Source of the DNA: Mesorhizobium caraganae
GTDB taxonomy: Bacteria; Pseudomonadota; Alphaproteobacteria; Rhizobiales; Rhizobiaceae
Assembly: GCF_016836705.1 (NCBI RefSeq)
Contig: NZ_JAFCGY010000001.1
Coordinates: forward strand, 434,001-498,000
Reading direction: 5' to 3'
Length of the DNA: 64,000 nucleotides
Shown one piece after another: positions 27,407 through 35,082 of the stretch. Each line of letters starts with the position of its first letter. The first letter of the stretch is position 1. The notes under the pieces are model-generated. The model worked only from the letters and a program-made list of their open reading frames with translations. It was not told the DNA's origin and ran no database searches. Both the position numbers and the translations under genes were made by a program.

Positions 27407-27706
27407 ATGGAAAGCGCGACGTTCAAACAACCGGTTTTCGTAAGAGACGAGGGCCATGTTGTCCAAAAGATCGGCTGTGTCATGGATGCGATAGAGTTTC
27501 TGGAAGAATGGCCGGTTGAAAGGCGCGGCCTCCTCCACGCTGCGGCGTCGGATGCATGCTACGCCGCGTACGATGGCCGGAAGCCTGTGGAGGCGGCGAA
27601 CAGGGCCTTTATGACCTGGGCACGCAGGGTCGCCGTCATCGAGGATCTGCCCGCGGCGCCGCAGTGGATGACAGGGCCGAAGATCAGCAAAATAGACCAT
27701 CTTTAG
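27407..27706 (+). CDS. DUF982 protein 3
   Basis: A 99-residue DUF982 paralogue: FKQPVFVRDEGHVV, CVMDAIEFLEEWPVERRG, the helix ASDACYAAYDGR, and ANRAFMTWARRVAV. The C-terminal tail PAAPQWMTGPKISKIDHL goes beyond the domain. The start is preceded by GGGAGGTCACT. It stands between usg and the small heat-shock genes. Confidence 0.88.
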   Translation: MESATFKQPVFVRDEGHVVQKIGCVMDAIEFLEEWPVERRGLLHAAASDACYAAYDGRKPVEAANRAFMTWARRVAVIEDLPAAPQWMTGPKISKIDHL

Positions 27707-27972
27707 ATAGTCAGGGCTAGTGCTGCGGCGGCAATCTACCGCCACAGCATCAAAGCGGTGCGTCACCCGGGCAAGGGGAGCGGGAAGCCGAGCCCCTTGT
27801 CGTTGTCTGTCATATAGATGCCTCCAGCACGGACAACTTTCCAAGCGGATCGCACGACTAAGCACGTCTGCCTGAATGGCAGGACCTGCCGGCATCTTCA
27901 CGCTTCGTCCCGGTTCCCTTGCGCTGCCACCCGTGTCCCGGCAATGGTCGTCCCTGGCTCATCAGCGCCTCA

Positions 27973-28098
27973 TCACCGAAGGCCCAGGCCCAGCTTTCTC
28001 AATTCCTCGAGCGAGGCACCGGACGCGATGATCTCCGCAATCGTCACGTCGTCTATGAATCCGAGGACCGAGACGACGTCTTGGCGTGTCATAGCCAT
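27973..28098 (-). CDS. Small protein, probably truncated by frameshift
   Basis: A 41-residue frame starting MAMTRQDVVSVLGFID and continuing to ASGASLEELRKLGLGLR. A strong GGAGGAAAAGG ribosome site precedes it, and the string GAACGGAGGAAA is the same as before two DUF982 genes. After the stop, another frame gives AWAWAFGDEALMSQGRPLPG, a natural-looking continuation, so a frameshift near 27990 has probably shortened the protein. Function unknown. Confidence 0.6.
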   Translation of the reverse strand: MAMTRQDVVSVLGFIDDVTIAEIIASGASLEELRKLGLGLR

Positions 28099-28209
28099 CC
28101 TTTTCCTCCGTTCGAAATACCTGCGAAGTAGATGGGGCATTCGCTGGAGAGCTTGCCACCCTGCCATTCGAAGGCGGTCGCGAGACTGCTTTAGCGTTCG
28201 CTCTTGACA

Positions 28210-28329
28210 CGGCCGAAATCGATTCCCAACTCATCTTTGTCGGTCGCCGCGCAAGGGGCCGATGTGTCAGGGAGCGCCAGGCTTCTTGGCGTTCCCTCGT
28301 ATCTATGTTGCTCCAAGGAGGATGTAGCT
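28210..28329 (+). promoter_or_regulatory. ROSE-type RNA thermometer before hsp20
   Basis: The untranslated leader can form a 7-bp helix (28210-28216 with 28240-28246) and an 11-bp hairpin (28269-28279 with 28287-28297, loop 7). It ends in TTGCTCCAAGGAGGAT, where the TTGCT signature faces the ribosome site AGGA. This matches the known design of ROSE elements of rhizobial small heat-shock genes: the ribosome site is paired at normal temperature and melts on heating. Confidence 0.82.
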
Positions 28330-28797
28330 ATGAGAACGAACCTGGACTTTTCCCCCTTCTATCGGTCGAGCATCGGCTTTGACCGCATCTTCAACCTGCT
28401 CGAAAACGCCAGCCCCCCGCAGAACGCGGATAGCTGGCCGCCATACGATATCGCCAAGCTCGGTGAAGACACCTATCGCATTGTCCTCGCGGTCGCCGGT
28501 TTCGGTGAAGACGAGCTTGCGATCACGCATGAGCCAAATATGCTCGTGATCGAGGGCGCCAAGACAGAGAACGACGGGGTTCAGTACCTCCATCATGGCC
28601 TGGCGTTAAGGTCGTTCGTGCGCCGCTTCGAGCTCGCCGATCATGTGACCATTGTCGGGGCAAAGCTCGAAAACGGTCTGCTGATCATCGACCTCAAGAA
28701 GGAAATTCCCGAGGAGATGAAGCCGCGCCGGATCGCGATTAATGTCGATACCGGCAAGAATGCGGCCTCCAAGGGCATTGAAAGCGCGGCGGCCTGA
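28330..28797 (+). CDS. Small heat-shock protein Hsp20, class A (IbpA-like)
   Basis: A 155-residue alpha-crystallin-type holdase that binds unfolding proteins in the cytoplasm. N-terminal FSPFYRSSIGFDRIFNLLEN is the class A rhizobial pattern. The alpha-crystallin domain spans about residues 35-130 (YRIVLAVAGFGEDELAI, ENGLLIIDLKKEIPEEMKPR). The start follows a strong AAGGAGG placed inside the ROSE element, so translation is expected to be temperature controlled. The next gene is a second Hsp20 of a different class, 85 bases on. Confidence 0.96.
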   Translation: MRTNLDFSPFYRSSIGFDRIFNLLENASPPQNADSWPPYDIAKLGEDTYRIVLAVAGFGEDELAITHEPNMLVIEGAKTENDGVQYLHHGLALRSFVRRFELADHVTIVGAKLENGLLIIDLKKEIPEEMKPRRIAINVDTGKNAASKGIESAAA

Positions 28798-28882
28798 TCT
28801 TTGGCGGTCGGCCTGTAGCAGACACCCGTCCTGTCGTGGATGGGTCCGGGTGCGACCCATAAAACGGAAAGGAGAAGGACAA

Positions 28883-29392
28883 ATGAGCGTACGTGACTTG
28901 ATTCCCTGGAGCCGTGGCGGCAGCCAGGCGCCGAGCATTTATCGCAGTGACGACATGGATCCGTTCCTGTCGTTGCACCGCAATGTCAACCGGCTATTCG
29001 ACGAGGTGTTCCGCGGTTTTGACACGCCTTCGGTTCTGGGCCGCGTGCCTCCTCTCAATGGCACTTGGCCAAGCGTGGAGTTCTCGGAAACCGACAAGGA
29101 AATCCGGGTGACGGCCGAAATCCCGGGCCTCGATGAAAACGACGTCGAGGTCATGCTGGATGATGGTGTTCTGACGCTTCGCGGCGAGAAGAAAGCAGAA
29201 ACCGAGGACAAGGACCGCCAGTTCAGCGAACGTTATTATGGGCGCTTTGAGCGGCGCTTCAGTCTCGGCCGTGAGGTTGAAGACGACAAGGTGGTGGCTA
29301 CGTTCAAGAACGGTGTGCTCACGGTGACCCTGCCGAAGACCAAAAAGGCGCAGGCAAACGCCAAACGCATTGCAATCAACGGCAGCAAATGA
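28883..29392 (+). CDS. Small heat-shock protein Hsp20, class C-like
   Basis: A 169-residue alpha-crystallin protein of the HspC-like group: MSVRDLIPWSRGG at the start, MDPFLSLHRNVNRLFDEVF, VTAEIPGLDENDVEVMLDDG, and a C-terminal TVTLPKTKKAQANAKRIAIN. Start ATG 28883 behind AAAGGAGAAGG. Its own leader lacks the ROSE signature, so heat control probably comes through the shared transcript. It likely co-assembles or divides labour with the first Hsp20; inference. Confidence 0.96.
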   Translation: MSVRDLIPWSRGGSQAPSIYRSDDMDPFLSLHRNVNRLFDEVFRGFDTPSVLGRVPPLNGTWPSVEFSETDKEIRVTAEIPGLDENDVEVMLDDGVLTLRGEKKAETEDKDRQFSERYYGRFERRFSLGREVEDDKVVATFKNGVLTVTLPKTKKAQANAKRIAINGSK

Positions 29393-29406
29393 GGTTCGCG
29401 AAGGAA

Positions 29407-29431
29407 GGCCGGGGCTCGTCGAGCCCTGGCC
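29407..29431 (+). terminator. GC-rich hairpin after the hsp20 pair
   Basis: GGCCGGGGCTCG pairs with the following CGAGCCCTGGCC (one G-T pair). It starts 14 bases past the second hsp20 stop. No T-run follows, so termination may be Rho-assisted or leaky toward the DUF982 gene at 29535. Confidence 0.5.
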
Positions 29432-29534
29432 TCTGCAGACAGCGAGGATGATCAAATGGCGTCCGACAGCCTCAAACGAAAGAGCCGCATCATGTGATGC
29501 TGAAGCAACCCTTGCAATCCCAGGGAGGTAACAA

Positions 29535-29834
29535 ATGACCAGTCTGGCTTTCCGTGCCCCCGTGCAGGTTAAGACCAGTGACGTGATACACGACATCAAC
29601 TCGGTGCGGGAGGCGCTGGTATTCTTGAATCAATGGCCAAGGGCCCGTCGGGGACCGGTATACAGCTGCGCGGTGAGAAGCTGCAACGCCGCGATTGCTG
29701 GTCAGATGACAACCGATCAGGCGCGGCAGGCATTTGTCGGCTTTGCCAGGATAGCTGGGGTGCTGGCCAAATACGATTTTGCGCCAATGGCCGGGGCTGA
29801 TCAAAAGCTGCGCGTTTCTGAGCGCGGTCCCTGA
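29535..29834 (+). CDS. DUF982 protein 4
   Basis: A 99-residue DUF982 paralogue: FRAPVQVKTSDVIHDINSVR, EALVFLNQWPRARRGPVYSC, the Cys helix AVRSCNAAIAG, and ARQAFVGFARIAGVLAKY. GGGAGGTAAC precedes the start. It follows the hsp20 pair on the same strand, about 140 bases on, and closes the set of four paralogues in this block. Confidence 0.9.
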   Translation: MTSLAFRAPVQVKTSDVIHDINSVREALVFLNQWPRARRGPVYSCAVRSCNAAIAGQMTTDQARQAFVGFARIAGVLAKYDFAPMAGADQKLRVSERGP

Positions 29835-30016
29835 CTTCAGTTCAGGGTTTCTCCTGGGAGCGTATAGGCCGTTTAATTCGACTTGACGGGCTCGGTCGCG
29901 GAAGCCAGACGGAACGAGACGGGAGGACTTCTGATTTTGGCCCACGAAAAAGCCAATAAAATCAATGATCTTAATGTGTCCTACAGGCCCCACCATTATA
30001 GTTTTCAACGCTTTAG

Positions 30017-30176
30017 CAGGCTGTTGAAGAAGTCCATTTGTGAGCGACGAAGTCTGCTTCGTCGCCGCCATGAAAGCAGATTTGTCCGTTGATAGAGCCG
30101 TCTGGTTGGATTTCAGCCCATCCATTGCCCTGGGCTTCGTCCATTTCGTCATTGCCAGTACTTCTTCAACAGCCTG
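30017..30176. mobile_element. 160-bp MITE-like element with 17-bp terminal inverted repeats
   Basis: The ends CAGGCTGTTGAAGAAGT (30017-30033) and its exact complement (30160-30176) are perfect 17-base inverted repeats. The element is flanked by TTAG on both sides (30013-30016 and 30177-30180), a 4-base target duplication of the YTAR type used by IS5-like elements. The interior has no gene but contains a 9-bp hairpin (GCGACGAAG/CTTCGTCGC). It is a non-autonomous element or a deleted insertion sequence. Confidence 0.85.
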
Positions 30177-30233
30177 TTAGAGGTGCTTCCGACCGAGTGA
30201 TTCCGATGTTCCGTCGGGCGACGCCGGAGTGGC

Positions 30234-31127
30234 TTACGCCGCCGCATCCAGCGTATTGAAGGCGGCCCGGTGCGACGTGACGAAGTCCTGAACGGTCATC
30301 GGCGGCATGCCTGTGACTTCGGCGATGATCTTGTCGGCGCCCGAGAAAATGCCGTTCTGGTAATCGAGGGCGATGGCGCAGAAATGCTGGATCAAAAATT
30401 CCGGCAGGCCGAACTTTTCCAGGCGCTCGCGATAGGCGGGGATGGTCAGCGGCTGATAGCTGATCTTGCGGCCGAGCACCTCGCTGATGGCTGCGGCGAT
30501 GCCCGGCTGATCAAGCTCGGTCGGTCCATGAAGCGTGTAGGTCTTGCCGACATGGGCGGCCGGATCGGCCAGCAGCACTGCGATCAGGCGGGCCTGGTCC
30601 TCGGCAGCGATGGGAGCATGACGGCCAGTGCCATAGGGCAAGTCGATGATGCTCTGTTCGACGATCGTCTTGCGCGCGAACGGATAGAGCAGCCATTGCG
30701 AGAAGAAGGTCGGCCGCAGATGGATGGTGGGAACGCCCGACCAGTCGAAGATCCGCTCGGCGATCCAGTGATCGCGCGCCGCATGACTCTCGGAGTCCTC
30801 GCGCGCGGAGATCTGCGACATGTTGATCACGGCCTTGAGGCCGGCGCGCCTGGCCGCATCGGCGAAATATGCCGTCGTCTGGATGATACCGGGACGGACA
30901 GGGTAGCAGAAATAGGCGGCGGTGGTGCCTGCGGCGGCGCGGATCACGTTGTCATGCTCCAAGAGGTCGCCCACCACGACCTCGGCGCCTTCGCTGCGAA
31001 GCGTCTCGGCGCGCTCGTCTTCCTTGTGGACCATCGCGCGGACAGCGTGGCCCTTCTCGAGCAGGCGTTGGACGGTGTAGCGGCCGGTCTCACCGGTCGC
31101 GCCGGTAACGAGGAACTTGTCAGTCAT
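30234..31127 (-). CDS. NmrA-family NAD(P)-binding oxidoreductase
   Basis: A 297-residue atypical SDR of the NmrA/QOR2 type, with the N-terminal dinucleotide motif FLVTGATGETGRYTVQRLLE. The Tyr-x3-Lys pair of classical SDRs is not evident. MPPMTVQDFVTSHRAAF near the C-terminus is typical for NmrA-like quinone reductases or redox sensors. The start is ATG 31127 behind AAGGAGATAG; upstream in-frame codons run into the operator. A MarR-type operator lies 31 bases before the start and the marR gene is just upstream on the same strand. Confidence 0.9.
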   Translation of the reverse strand: MTDKFLVTGATGETGRYTVQRLLEKGHAVRAMVHKEDERAETLRSEGAEVVVGDLLEHDNVIRAAAGTTAAYFCYPVRPGIIQTTAYFADAARRAGLKAVINMSQISAREDSESHAARDHWIAERIFDWSGVPTIHLRPTFFSQWLLYPFARKTIVEQSIIDLPYGTGRHAPIAAEDQARLIAVLLADPAAHVGKTYTLHGPTELDQPGIAAAISEVLGRKISYQPLTIPAYRERLEKFGLPEFLIQHFCAIALDYQNGIFSGADKIIAEVTGMPPMTVQDFVTSHRAAFNTLDAAA

Positions 31128-31157
31128 TTCTATCTCCTTGTTGGGCTGCATCATAAG

Positions 31158-31171
31158 TGTGTAATTACACA
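31158..31171. promoter_or_regulatory. MarR-type operator 1 (TGTGTAATTACACA)
   Basis: A perfect 14-base palindrome between marR and the NmrA gene. It is one of three related sequences around marR, so it is very likely the binding site of that regulator controlling the NmrA gene. Confidence 0.75.
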
Positions 31172-31191
31172 ATTTTGGATAAAAAAGGGAA

Positions 31192-31617
31192 CTACCCGGC
31201 GAGGTTCAACTCCAGGATTTCATCGCGCATGCGCACGGCACGATCCTGTCCAACCTCCCGCTCAAACGCGGCCTGGGCGTTTTTCCAGAGAGGAACGGCT
31301 TCCGTCACCTTTGCAACGCCCGAAGGGGAGAGCGTGATATCGAAAGCACGGCCGCTATCGGCTCTGCCGGCGACGACCCATCCGGCCGCCTGCAGCGGCT
31401 TCAGCGCGCGGACGAGAGTCGTGCGTTCCATGCTCAGCATTTCGGCGAGACGGGTGATCTTGAGGCTTTGGTAGGCTTCCAGCAGAGACAAAATCGAGAA
31501 TTGCGAGACCGACAGTCCGGCAGGCGCCAGATGACTGTCGTAAAGACGGCTCAGATGCCGCGCGTTCTGGCGGGCGGCAAGGGCGTAACAGAGATGAGGA
31601 CCAGTAGGTGTCGGCAT
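31192..31617 (-). CDS. MarR-family transcriptional regulator
   Basis: A 141-residue winged-helix repressor. HTH region LKITRLAEMLSMERTTLVRA, and the wing GRADSGRAFDITLSPSG lie in the middle; the N- and C-terminal helices for dimerisation are intact. A Cys near the N-terminus (HLCYALAARQN) could be redox-sensitive, as in some quinone-sensing MarR proteins, but that is only a suggestion. Palindromic operators sit before its own start, before the downstream NmrA gene and before the divergent gene at 31815. Confidence 0.9.
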   Translation of the reverse strand: MPTPTGPHLCYALAARQNARHLSRLYDSHLAPAGLSVSQFSILSLLEAYQSLKITRLAEMLSMERTTLVRALKPLQAAGWVVAGRADSGRAFDITLSPSGVAKVTEAVPLWKNAQAAFEREVGQDRAVRMRDEILELNLAG

Positions 31618-31631
31618 GGGGCATATCTAAA

Positions 31632-31645
31632 TGTGCAATTGCACA
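31632..31645. promoter_or_regulatory. MarR-type operator 2 (TGTGCAATTGCACA)
   Basis: A perfect 14-base palindrome 15 bases before the marR start, placed for autoregulation. It differs from operator 1 by one symmetrical base change per arm. Confidence 0.75.
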
Positions 31646-31720
31646 GTGTCAAGTCCGAACCTCGGCGCTCTACCTGCTTACCAGAGTCGGCACAACCCGG
31701 CTCCTCGGCTCATTGCTTGA

Positions 31721-31734
31721 AGTGCAATTACACA
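31721..31734. promoter_or_regulatory. MarR-type operator 3 (AGTGCAATTACACA)
   Basis: A near-palindrome combining one arm of each of the other two operators, placed 81 bases before the divergent gene at 31815. Confidence 0.65.
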
Positions 31735-31814
31735 CTAAGTTCGGGAACGTCGCAGTTGAGTCTGGAACGCGCTCACGCGGCCATCCCAGAAATCACGCCA
31801 TCCGGAGAAACGAC

Positions 31815-32219
31815 ATGTCGAGCAGCAACGGAGAAAAGCACCCATTCCTCGATGATCTTGCCGATGACGCCGAACTGAGAGGGACGGTCCTGCGCCGTCC
31901 GGTTTCGGGTCGAGACAAGATCAAGCACCTGGTCGAGGCCGTCGGCACGCTCTACGCCTCGCAGACGCCCACCTTCTATGGGGCGATCGATCTGCGCCAT
32001 TTCCTGCAATACAAGGCAACACTTCGCGCCGGCCTCGATCTGGAAGCGGTAGGCGTCATCGAGCGTGACGAGACCGGGCTCGTCCGGCGCGTGACGATGA
32101 CGTTTGCGCCTCTGGACGCTGCGCTGTCGCTGTCGTCAGGACTGGGCGGCATCGTCGGGGACGAGTTTGGTGACGATCTCTTTTACAACGCGCCGGTGAA
32201 CGAGGTCGCCGGGTCCTGA
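31815..32219 (+). CDS. NTF2/SnoaL-like small protein
   Basis: A 134-residue protein with a pattern suggestive of the NTF2-like alpha+beta fold (HLVEAVGTLYASQTP, FYGAIDLRHFLQYKATL, GLVRRVTMTFAPLDAALSLS). Related small proteins are isomerases or carriers of small hydrophobic ligands; the role here is unknown. The start ATG 31815 was chosen by composition; the open frame reaches back to 31608 but overlaps operators and marR. It is divergent from marR and probably under its control. Confidence 0.75.
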   Translation: MSSSNGEKHPFLDDLADDAELRGTVLRRPVSGRDKIKHLVEAVGTLYASQTPTFYGAIDLRHFLQYKATLRAGLDLEAVGVIERDETGLVRRVTMTFAPLDAALSLSSGLGGIVGDEFGDDLFYNAPVNEVAGS

Positions 32220-32252
32220 TTGCCAGATCAGCATACGATCACACGCAAAGGC

Positions 32253-32282
32253 GCCGGGGCCCGGCTACGGCCAGCCCCCGGC
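32253..32282. terminator. Bidirectional GC-rich terminator hairpin
   Basis: GCCGGGG (32253-32259) pairs with CCCCGGC (32276-32282), with additional pairing possible inside. It lies between two convergent genes ending at 32219 and 32296. Confidence 0.55.
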
Positions 32283-32295
32283 CTATCGCACGCCA

Positions 32296-33267
32296 TCAGC
32301 CGCGAAGGAACGCCAGCAGGTCGGCGTTCAAGCGGTCCTTGTCGAGATGCAGCAGTCCATGGGAGCCGCCTTCGTAGACAATGAGCTTGGCGTGCGAAAC
32401 GAGCCCGGCGGTCCGTTTCGCGGAGATTTCCAGCGGGACGATCTGGTCGTCACTGCCGTGGATCACCAGCGCGGGAACGGTGATCTTCTTGAGGTCGTCG
32501 CGGAAATCGGTTTCCGAGAAGGCGCCAAGCGCGTGATAGGCAGCAAGAAACCCGGTTGCCTGTCCCTGACGCCAGTAGCTCTCCCGCAGGCCTTCCGAGA
32601 CGTGCGCGCCCGGACGGTTGAAACTGTAATACGGCATGGTGACGTCGAGATTCCACTGCGACCGGTTTGCCTGCACGGCGGCGCGGAACGTATCGAACAG
32701 CTCCTTCGGCGCACCGTTCGGATTGGTCGCGGTTTTGAGCAGGAAGGGTGTCACCGAGGAAACGAAGGCGACCTTGGCAACGCGGCTCTGGCCATGGCGC
32801 GCGACATAACGTGCGACCTCGCCACCGCCCATCGAATGACCGACGAAGGTCGCATCGCGCAGATCGAGTGCCTCGACCAGTTGCGCCAGATCATCGGCGA
32901 AGGTGTCGTAGTCGTAACCGCCGGACGGCTGGCTCGACCGGCCAAAACCCCGACGGTCATGGGCGATGACGCGGTAGCCATTCCGCAACAGGAAGAACAT
33001 CTGGTCCTCCCAGGCGTCGGACGAGAGCGGATAGCCATGGCTGAACACCACGGCCGGCCCGGTGCCCCAGTCCTTGAAATAGAGGCTGGTGCCGTCTTTC
33101 GTGACGAGGCGGTCGCCTGTGGCCTTGCCGGCGCGGGCAGGCGCGGGGGTCTTTGCATCGGCGGGGGATGCGCCGGCGCCAACTGCTGCAAGCCCGACGC
33201 TGGCGATGGCGACCCCTTTCAGCAGGTTGCGCCGGGAAGCGCTGTCGGGTGTTGAGATCGTGGACAT
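32296..33267 (-). CDS. Tat-exported alpha/beta hydrolase, chloroperoxidase-like
   Basis: A 323-residue serine hydrolase with a Tat leader (SRRNLLKGVAIASVGLAAVG, cleavage near ADAK). Family motifs: FKDWGTGPAVVFSHGYPLSS, IAHDRRGFGRSSQ, nucleophile GHSMGGGE, acid in HGSDDQIVP and base His in GGSHGLLH. Non-haem chloroperoxidases and related esterases share this pattern; peroxidase activity in vivo is doubtful and an esterase or lactonase role is as likely. The fragment at 19385 is a truncated relative. Ends convergently with the NTF2-like gene. Confidence 0.92.
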   Translation of the reverse strand: MSTISTPDSASRRNLLKGVAIASVGLAAVGAGASPADAKTPAPARAGKATGDRLVTKDGTSLYFKDWGTGPAVVFSHGYPLSSDAWEDQMFFLLRNGYRVIAHDRRGFGRSSQPSGGYDYDTFADDLAQLVEALDLRDATFVGHSMGGGEVARYVARHGQSRVAKVAFVSSVTPFLLKTATNPNGAPKELFDTFRAAVQANRSQWNLDVTMPYYSFNRPGAHVSEGLRESYWRQGQATGFLAAYHALGAFSETDFRDDLKKITVPALVIHGSDDQIVPLEISAKRTAGLVSHAKLIVYEGGSHGLLHLDKDRLNADLLAFLRG

Positions 33268-33356
33268 GAGGGAACTCCGTGAGGTTATGCCGCCTGGCGG
33301 CGCGAGTGGCGAATGTGGTTGGACGTGTCCGCGCGATGTTCAGGTCGCGTGCGAGA

Positions 33357-34043
33357 TTAGAAGCCGAGCCTGCGCAGATCCTCGGCGACGAACATATGGC
33401 CGCTACGGTTCTTGACGCTCGGCAGCTCGGAGACCTTTGCGCGCCAGGAGTTGAGCGCGGAATGATCGTCAGGGATGGCAATGCCGGCGGCGTCGGCGAA
33501 CATCAGCCCGGCAAAGACTGTAATGTCGGCCATCGAGAACACATCGCCGGCGACGAACGACTGGTCCTGCAATACTCTGTCGAAATACTTCATCCCCGCG
33601 AGCGCCTTGTCGCGCTGGCGATTGCCCCACTCCTGACGGCCGGCCCATTCCGGGCTCTTGAAGGCCTGCAGCTTGTCGCCCAGGCCCGGCGTCGCATGAT
33701 GAAAGTAGTTGCCGACCGCATCGAGCAACTCGGTCTCGGCCCGCTTCTGCATCATGTGGATGACGGCCTTTTCCTTCGGCGTCTTGCCGGTGAGCCGCGG
33801 ATCGCCGTCGAGGTTGTCGAGGTATTCGGTGATGGCGGTGGCCTCCGCGATGCAGGTGCCGTCCTCGAGCTGGAGAACCGGCAGCACGCCCGAGGGGTTC
33901 TTTTCGAGGAAGGCCGGTTGTTTGTGCTCGGCGCCAATGAGATCGACGGAGACGAACTCGACCTGCGGTTCGAGACCCTTCTCGGCGAGCACGATGCGGA
34001 TACGGGCCGGATTGGGAAAGCCCGGACGATCGAAGATTTTCAT
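33357..34043 (-). CDS. Glutathione S-transferase
   Basis: A 228-residue GST. The N-terminal thioredoxin-like domain (MKIFDRPGFPNPARIRIVLA, then NPSGVLPVLQLEDG with the cis-Pro and EATAITEYLD for the glutathione gamma-glutamyl group) is followed by the all-helical domain (SMADITVFAGLMFAD). It should conjugate or reduce electrophiles with glutathione in the cytoplasm. It is divergent from a TetR regulator at 34152, and two copies of a shared operator lie between them. Confidence 0.93.
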   Translation of the reverse strand: MKIFDRPGFPNPARIRIVLAEKGLEPQVEFVSVDLIGAEHKQPAFLEKNPSGVLPVLQLEDGTCIAEATAITEYLDNLDGDPRLTGKTPKEKAVIHMMQKRAETELLDAVGNYFHHATPGLGDKLQAFKSPEWAGRQEWGNRQRDKALAGMKYFDRVLQDQSFVAGDVFSMADITVFAGLMFADAAGIAIPDDHSALNSWRAKVSELPSVKNRSGHMFVAEDLRRLGF

Positions 34044-34063
34044 GGGAGGTTCCTTCTGTCTGT

Positions 34064-34077
34064 CTATCGATAGATAG
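34064..34077. promoter_or_regulatory. TetR operator 1 (CTATC-GATA-GATAG)
   Basis: The pattern CTATC-N4-GATAG occurs twice in the GST/TetR intergenic region. This copy is 20 bases before the GST start. Confidence 0.75.
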
Positions 34078-34124
34078 ATTGTAGTCGTCGTTTATCCCTT
34101 CCCTTTTGTCGCGTCAACAACTAT

Positions 34125-34138
34125 CTATCGAGTGATAG
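34125..34138. promoter_or_regulatory. TetR operator 2 (CTATC-GAGT-GATAG)
   Basis: Second copy of the CTATC-N4-GATAG pattern, 13 bases before the TetR start and so placed to block its translation-start region promoter. It supports autoregulation. Confidence 0.75.
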
Positions 34139-34151
34139 GTATGGATCGACG

Positions 34152-34724
34152 ATGGCTAAAACCAAAACGGATATGCGCGAAGCGGTCATGACCGCCGCAA
34201 GAGCGACGGTACAGTCGCATGGCTACAATGCGCTCAGCTTTCGCGAACTCGCGAAAGAGGTGGGGATCAAAAGCGCCAGCGTGCACTACCACTTCCCGAC
34301 CAAGGGCGACCTCGGCGCGGCGTTGGCGCGTCGCTACACCGAGGAGGGGGCAGCATATCTCGCTGAGCTCCTGGCGACGTCCGAGGACGTGACCTGCTGC
34401 ATGGACAAATATACCGAGATATTTCGCTCGGCTCTGGCCAACGACAATCGCATGTGCCTGTGCGGGATCATGAGCGCGGAACTTGACGACCTTCCCACGG
34501 AGGTTCGGACCGAGGTCGACAAATTCGCCGCTATGAACGTCGGTTGGCTAGCCAAGGTGCTCTCGCGGGCCAAGCCTTCCGCAACCGACCAAGACCTGCA
34601 GGAGCACGCGATGGCGATCTTCGCAGCCATCGAGGGGGCCCAGTTGGTCGCGCGCGGCTGCCGGGACATCGGCATTTATGACCGGACGATCCGAGCCTAC
34701 CGAGCGACAGGTCTTGTCCCGTAA
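34152..34724 (+). CDS. TetR-family regulator
   Basis: A 190-residue repressor with an N-terminal HTH (YNALSFRELAKEVGIKSASV, HYHFPTKGDLGAALARRYTE) and a C-terminal ligand domain containing several cysteines (VTCCMDKYTEIF, MCLCGIMSAELDDLP). The Cys-Leu-Cys-Gly and Cys-Cys clusters suggest sensitivity to electrophiles or metals, which fits control of a GST, but this is inference. Divergent from the GST gene with two matching operators in the gap. Confidence 0.92.
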   Translation: MAKTKTDMREAVMTAARATVQSHGYNALSFRELAKEVGIKSASVHYHFPTKGDLGAALARRYTEEGAAYLAELLATSEDVTCCMDKYTEIFRSALANDNRMCLCGIMSAELDDLPTEVRTEVDKFAAMNVGWLAKVLSRAKPSATDQDLQEHAMAIFAAIEGAQLVARGCRDIGIYDRTIRAYRATGLVP

Positions 34725-34978
34725 CGGTCGATGCGCCAACTGCACGGCCAAACGCACCTGCGACGCCTCCCAAGATAGAGTTCCGCATGGTCGATGTCGT
34801 TGTGGCCGAGAACGTCCATCATCTGCCTAGGGTTGACGAACCAGCCGCTAGCATATTGATCTTTTGTAGAAAACGAGGACCCTCCGCGGCTAAAATAATC
34901 GTTATCCGCCAATAGGTTACGAAGCGGTTCGCCAAGGTCGACAAGAAACTGGTTCAGCCATTCGCCAATAGGGTCACC
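34697..34978 (-). pseudogene. Possible gene remnant of unknown family
   Basis: Open on the minus strand from just after a stop at 34979-34981. It reads GEWLNQFLVDLGEPLRNLLA, then SFSTKDQYASGWFVNPRQMM and DVLGHNDIDHAELYLG. The composition is natural and unlike the arginine-rich shadow frames, but there is no clear start or ribosome site and the 3-prime end overlaps the TetR gene. I do not recognise it. The rest of the 358-base gap (34725-35082) shows nothing else. Confidence 0.35.
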
Positions 34979-35082
34979 TTATACCGGATGGCAGCTTTGG
35001 GTCGCATCACGGTCGTTGGAGTGAAACTTTGCCCTGCCTGGAAGCGACATCGTCTGCGGGCACTCGGGCTGTCCGGAAATTT

